A stretch of DNA of 64,000 nt from Absidia repens (Eukaryota; Mucoromycota; Mucoromycetes; Mucorales; Cunninghamellaceae), in contig MCGE01000051.1 of NCBI GenBank assembly GCA_002105175.1, positions 62,001 to 126,000 on the forward strand, read 5' to 3'. This document shows positions 60,777 through 64,000 of the stretch, in pieces (position 1 is the stretch's first letter; each line of letters starts with the position of its first letter). The translations under genes and the position numbers were made by a program. The notes beneath the pieces were generated by a model. It worked only from the letters and a program-made list of their open reading frames with translations, was not told where the DNA came from and searched no databases.

Positions 60777-62022
60777 ATGACCATTGATTATCAAATAAGA
60801 AGTAATTTGACGCAATGACAAAATGGATGCGTTTTCGATTGACAGGATACACTTCTTTTTATAGAACCTCCTCATGTGATTGCGCATCGTGGCTTCTCTG
60901 GTCAAAATCCTGAAAATACCATGGTCTCCTTTGAAAAAGCTATTGAAGCTGGAGCTGATGCTTTGGAAGGCGGTAAGGACTTTTTTTTTTCGGCATTATC
61001 TTTATATCACATAAACTACTACTACTATTACTACTAGCTACAGAAAATGACCAATGATCATGTCAACTTTTTATTTATCTACCTTCGTCTATTTTTGTAG
61101 ATATTCGATTGAGCAAGGATGGTGAATTAGTCATGATGCATGACCTGACTTTACAACGAACAACGACCGGTACGGGACCTGTATCTGATCATACATGGTT
61201 TGGTGATATTGATGGTTTGAAAACAAAGGCCGAACCTTCCCAGCCCATTCCAAGATTGAACGATGTCCTTGATTTATTGATCCGCCCTGAAGTGGCTTCC
61301 AAGGAAGAACTGTACATGATTGTGGATATCAAGGTAAATGCAAAAAAAACAAAAAAAAAAAAAAAAAACGTAGGGGTGGGAGAATCAAATACGCTCAGGC
61401 CTCATCATGTGATGTTTATCTATGCACACATTTTCTCTAAACCCTTCTTTTTTTTTGTTGTTGTTTGTTTGTTTAGTTTGACAATGCCATTGAAATTCTC
61501 GACCGGTTGCATAAACTATTGGAGGAAGAATACAAGGACCATGCAAGCTTACAACGACAAATTGTCATCGGAATCTGGCACCATGATTTTTTGGCAAAAG
61601 TAAAGGAACTGTTTGGTGACAAGTACAAGACATGTTTTATTGGCCTTTCAATCACAGCAGCTCGACGACGCTTCTTGAAGGAATGTGATGGTGTGTCTGT
61701 TCCGTTTGCGGCATTGGCGGATGAGGATGGAGCTAGTTTTATTGCGGAAGCACACCAACTGGGTAAAAAGGTGTTTACATGGACGATCAACGATGTCGAA
61801 CAAATGGTGTGTGCCGTCGGTTGGGGTGTCGACGGGATTGTTGGTGATCATGTGGATGTGATGGTCAAGCATATGCACGATCAAGTGATGACTTTTTCCC
61901 CAGAAGAATATCAATCCTACTTGGACTCTTCTACTCATCTCAAACATAGACGACAACGGCTGTACTACTATTGTGTCAAGAAGGCTATGCATTGGGGTAG
62001 CTCGGCCTATATTGGTGTTTAG
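60777..62022 (+). CDS. Glycerophosphodiester phosphodiesterase (GDPD; Pgc1-like)
   Basis: Four exons (60777-60801, 60865-60972, 61101-61333, 61477-62022) give 303 residues. The GDPD signature is IAHRGFSGQNPENT (His-Arg-Gly and the metal-binding Glu), followed by DIRLSKDGELVMMHD with the second catalytic His, MIVDIK, and VFTWTINDVEQM near the C-terminus. The enzyme hydrolyses glycerophosphodiesters or, in the yeast Pgc1 group, phosphatidylglycerol. No signal peptide is seen; a short hydrophobic/basic tail may contact membranes. Exon 1 is 25 nt; it was chosen because the acceptor tttttatag at 60864 restores the frame from the ATG at 60777. Confidence 0.9.
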
Positions 62023-62257
62023 TTTAGTTTTTTTGTAGTTTTTTTTAGAATATATCGAAATGTGATATCCGTCTTTTATTTTGTTTTGTGGAGCTGATGT
62101 GTATTTGTTGTTACCTATGTAGTCTAATAAAGCATATGGATTATTTTACTCTTTTTTGATATCGAGTCAATGATTTTTTGTCTTCCTTTTTATAAAGAAT
62201 AATGATGTGATTTTTTTGATATCGTATGATATGGACGCACATTTGATGTCATGCAAT

Positions 62258-62292
<35 letters not shown>

Positions 62293-62547
62293 TTGATGGT
62301 TGATAATTGGTTTTTATTTTATTAAAAGCAAATGTATAAATATATATCTATCTACTACTGTTGTATTTGTGACATTTTGATGAATGATATGATTGATTGG
62401 GGGATGGGGACTCGGTATTGTTAGTGAATTATGAGGAGAGGGATGGACAATGGCAACATAGTAATCATGAGGAAAAGGATGGTATAAACTAAAATGGTGA
62501 TGGACAATATAAGGGAAGTGAAAAAAAGAGGGGAAATAATACTAAAA
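62023..62547. other. Convergent intergenic (GDPD / NUS1) with 31-nt poly-A
   Basis: AATAAA-like AATAAAGC near 62127, A run at 62259-62289, then minus-strand 3' sequence of NUS1. Confidence 0.5.
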
Positions 62548-63869
62548 TCATCGTCCAAGTCGTTGTTCCACTTTTGAATATCTATAAAGGCATGACGAAA
62601 ACAACATGTAATCCAATCGATGATGAGAAGTTGAATTACTATAGAAGAAGCCAATGAATATGGTTAGTATATTTCATACACTTTCCTTCGTTTTTCTTTG
62701 AAGGGGGTTCTGCTTACATAAATTCTGTCAGGCGAATATGCCAAGGAGGGTAACCATCAAGTGAGATATAATGGTGAGGTAGTCCGTCATATACCACCAT
62801 AAGATCAGGATCCGACATGGTTTCTAAAAAAAAACCGTATTGTTTCAGTTTGTTGCCGGTATTCTCCTATTCCACCAGTCCTTTCTTACCATTCATAAAT
62901 TCATCTACCAGATTAATGTTGATAGAAGATACTTTTTCTTGGTTGTTGGTAATATGCTTGAATGATTTCTGTGTTGCATCCACCAGTTGTGATTGGGCAT
63001 CCTCCAACGAAAGAATCAGAAAACTAAAATCTATCAAATAATAATCACATGTCAGCCTAATATAAATTATACAAGACCCTTCTTCATGCCTATGTTTGCT
63101 TACCATTTTCAGCCAAAGATGATGATGTTGGGTGATGTTGTTGTTTCCATTCGTGTAAAGCCTTGGATTGTTGTTTATAAATATCTACAGCCATGCTTTT
63201 CAAAACCCCTGAAGCTTCATATACTGATAATTCATTGATGCCCATTTCCCAGGCCCAGCAAGATACTTGACATAGATCATTCACAATCATATTCCAATCA
63301 TCTTCAGTTCGTTCAAATAAAAGTTCGCTTGATAAAGTGATCGCCAGATGTCGAGGAATTTTGCTCAGTCGTGTTTTGTCGTCGTTTAGCATGGATAATA
63401 TATTGCTGTCCTGAAGTTGCCGGTGATGCTTTTCTGTTGTATTTGTTGATAATGATAGTAATCCAGATAATTTTGATACTTGCTGTGTATTGTCGAGTTT
63501 GTAGGTTTGCCAACGATGGTTTAAGGTGGTAAAAAGTGTTTGCTGAGCAATATAGGCTATATATATGAACTGGATCGCATACAACGTGGACATACATAAA
63601 GCATGAAGAAAAGAATTTTTCAACGTATTCAAGTCAAAGGTCGCTACGGATTTGGAGGTATGATTGTCGTCGTTATTCGTTTGTTGATGTTCTGTAGTCT
63701 TCTCACTGATGTTACCGCTGCCTTCGTCCTTTTGTGAGCAAGTCTTCAAGTCGTTCTCTTTTTTTTGATCCCAATCCTTGTCTAAAGCCACAATCTGAAG
63801 GGAAGATCGCCGACCATCGCTACTTTGTTGCCGTTTGGTGCTAGTCGTTGTTGTCGTGATAATCACCAT
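62548..63869 (-). CDS. NUS1: NUS1 (dehydrodolichyl diphosphate synthase subunit, NgBR-like)
   Basis: Four exons on the minus strand (63869-63104, 63030-62890, 62823-62718, 62638-62548) give 367 residues. A polar N-terminal region of ~80 residues precedes a membrane segment (FLHALCMSTLYAIQFIYIAY). A cis-prenyltransferase-like domain follows: RLSKIPRHLAITLSSE, LCQVSCWAWEMGINELSVYE, DPDLMVVYDG, DGYPPWHIRLTEF. The C-terminus reads YSKVEQRLGR, which contains the R-x-G motif (RLG) that Nus1/NgBR supplies to the active site of its catalytic partner. The complex makes the long polyprenyl diphosphate for dolichol at the ER, needed for N-glycosylation and GPI anchors. The small last exon was found by following phase and confirmed by this motif. 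Confidence 0.92.
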
Positions 63870-64000
63870 GGTATAAACAAAATGGATGAACGGGAAAGAA
63901 AAGTGTTAAAAAAAATACTTTTTGTCTTTGTTTTTCAACCATTTTGATATATAATTTTTTAATATTTAAACTCAGATGTGAACGTGCGTCGAGTAAACGT
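63870..64000. other. Upstream region of NUS1
   Basis: 131 bp to the window end, AT-rich. No further gene can be supported. Confidence 0.4.

Overview
The window is nuclear DNA of a filamentous fungus, most likely an early-diverging Mucoromycota (Mucorales-type) species. This rests on many short GT-AG introns (about 45-90 bp), AT-rich intergenic DNA with long A/T runs, typical fungal genes (nudC, LAS21, RVS167, NUS1, SEC12-like, a kinesin-3) and no bacterial signals. The species cannot be named from the sequence alone. Exon models were built by hand from splice signals and reading-phase continuity.

Layout. 1-490 (-): 5' part of an RRM RNA-binding protein, cut by the window edge. 0.5-5.4 kb: gene-poor, with repeats and decayed coding fragments, one cullin-like. 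5.4-6.3 kb (-): sulfotransferase-family protein. 6.9-7.5 kb: unrecognised exon-like fragments. 8.1-10.2 kb (+): FCP1-like phosphatase. 11.1-12.8 kb (+): SEC12/PREB-like WD protein. 12.8-16.2 kb: repeats. 16.2-22.5 kb (-): kinesin-3 motor with one apparent frameshift. 24.5-28.5 kb (+): a kelch ectodomain-transmembrane-protein kinase receptor-like protein. 29.2-30.1 kb (-): nudC. 31.5-32.2 kb (+): GPI-anchored Kre9/Knh1-like wall protein. 35.0-36.9 kb (+): RVS167/amphiphysin. 37-43 kb: repeats plus one unrecognised spliced gene. 43.4-43.8 kb (+): acidic orphan protein. 46.2-49.6 kb (-): Ste20-type SPAK/OSR1-like kinase whose tail carries RFxV motifs. 50.3-51.7 kb (+): RPS4. 52.7-53.9 kb (-): ribosomal L1-domain nucleolar protein, divergent from LAS21 at 54.2-58.1 kb (+). 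60.8-62.0 kb (+): glycerophosphodiester phosphodiesterase. 62.5-63.9 kb (-): NUS1.

The genes are mostly housekeeping and do not form an operon-like cluster. Several serve the secretory pathway and cell surface (SEC12-like, LAS21, NUS1, Kre9-like, RVS167) and two serve microtubule-based transport or nuclear migration (kinesin-3, nudC).

The two most unusual items are as follows. First, an apparently non-coding dispersed repeat family (about 0.3-1.1 kb, at least 11 whole or partial copies on both strands): a leader with a CACGTG box, a pyrimidine-rich stretch and an AATAAA-terminated block, followed by a variable number of 120-180 bp units that each end in AATAAA. Second, two kinases with unusual architecture: the kelch receptor-like kinase and the RFxV-tailed SPAK/OSR1-like kinase.
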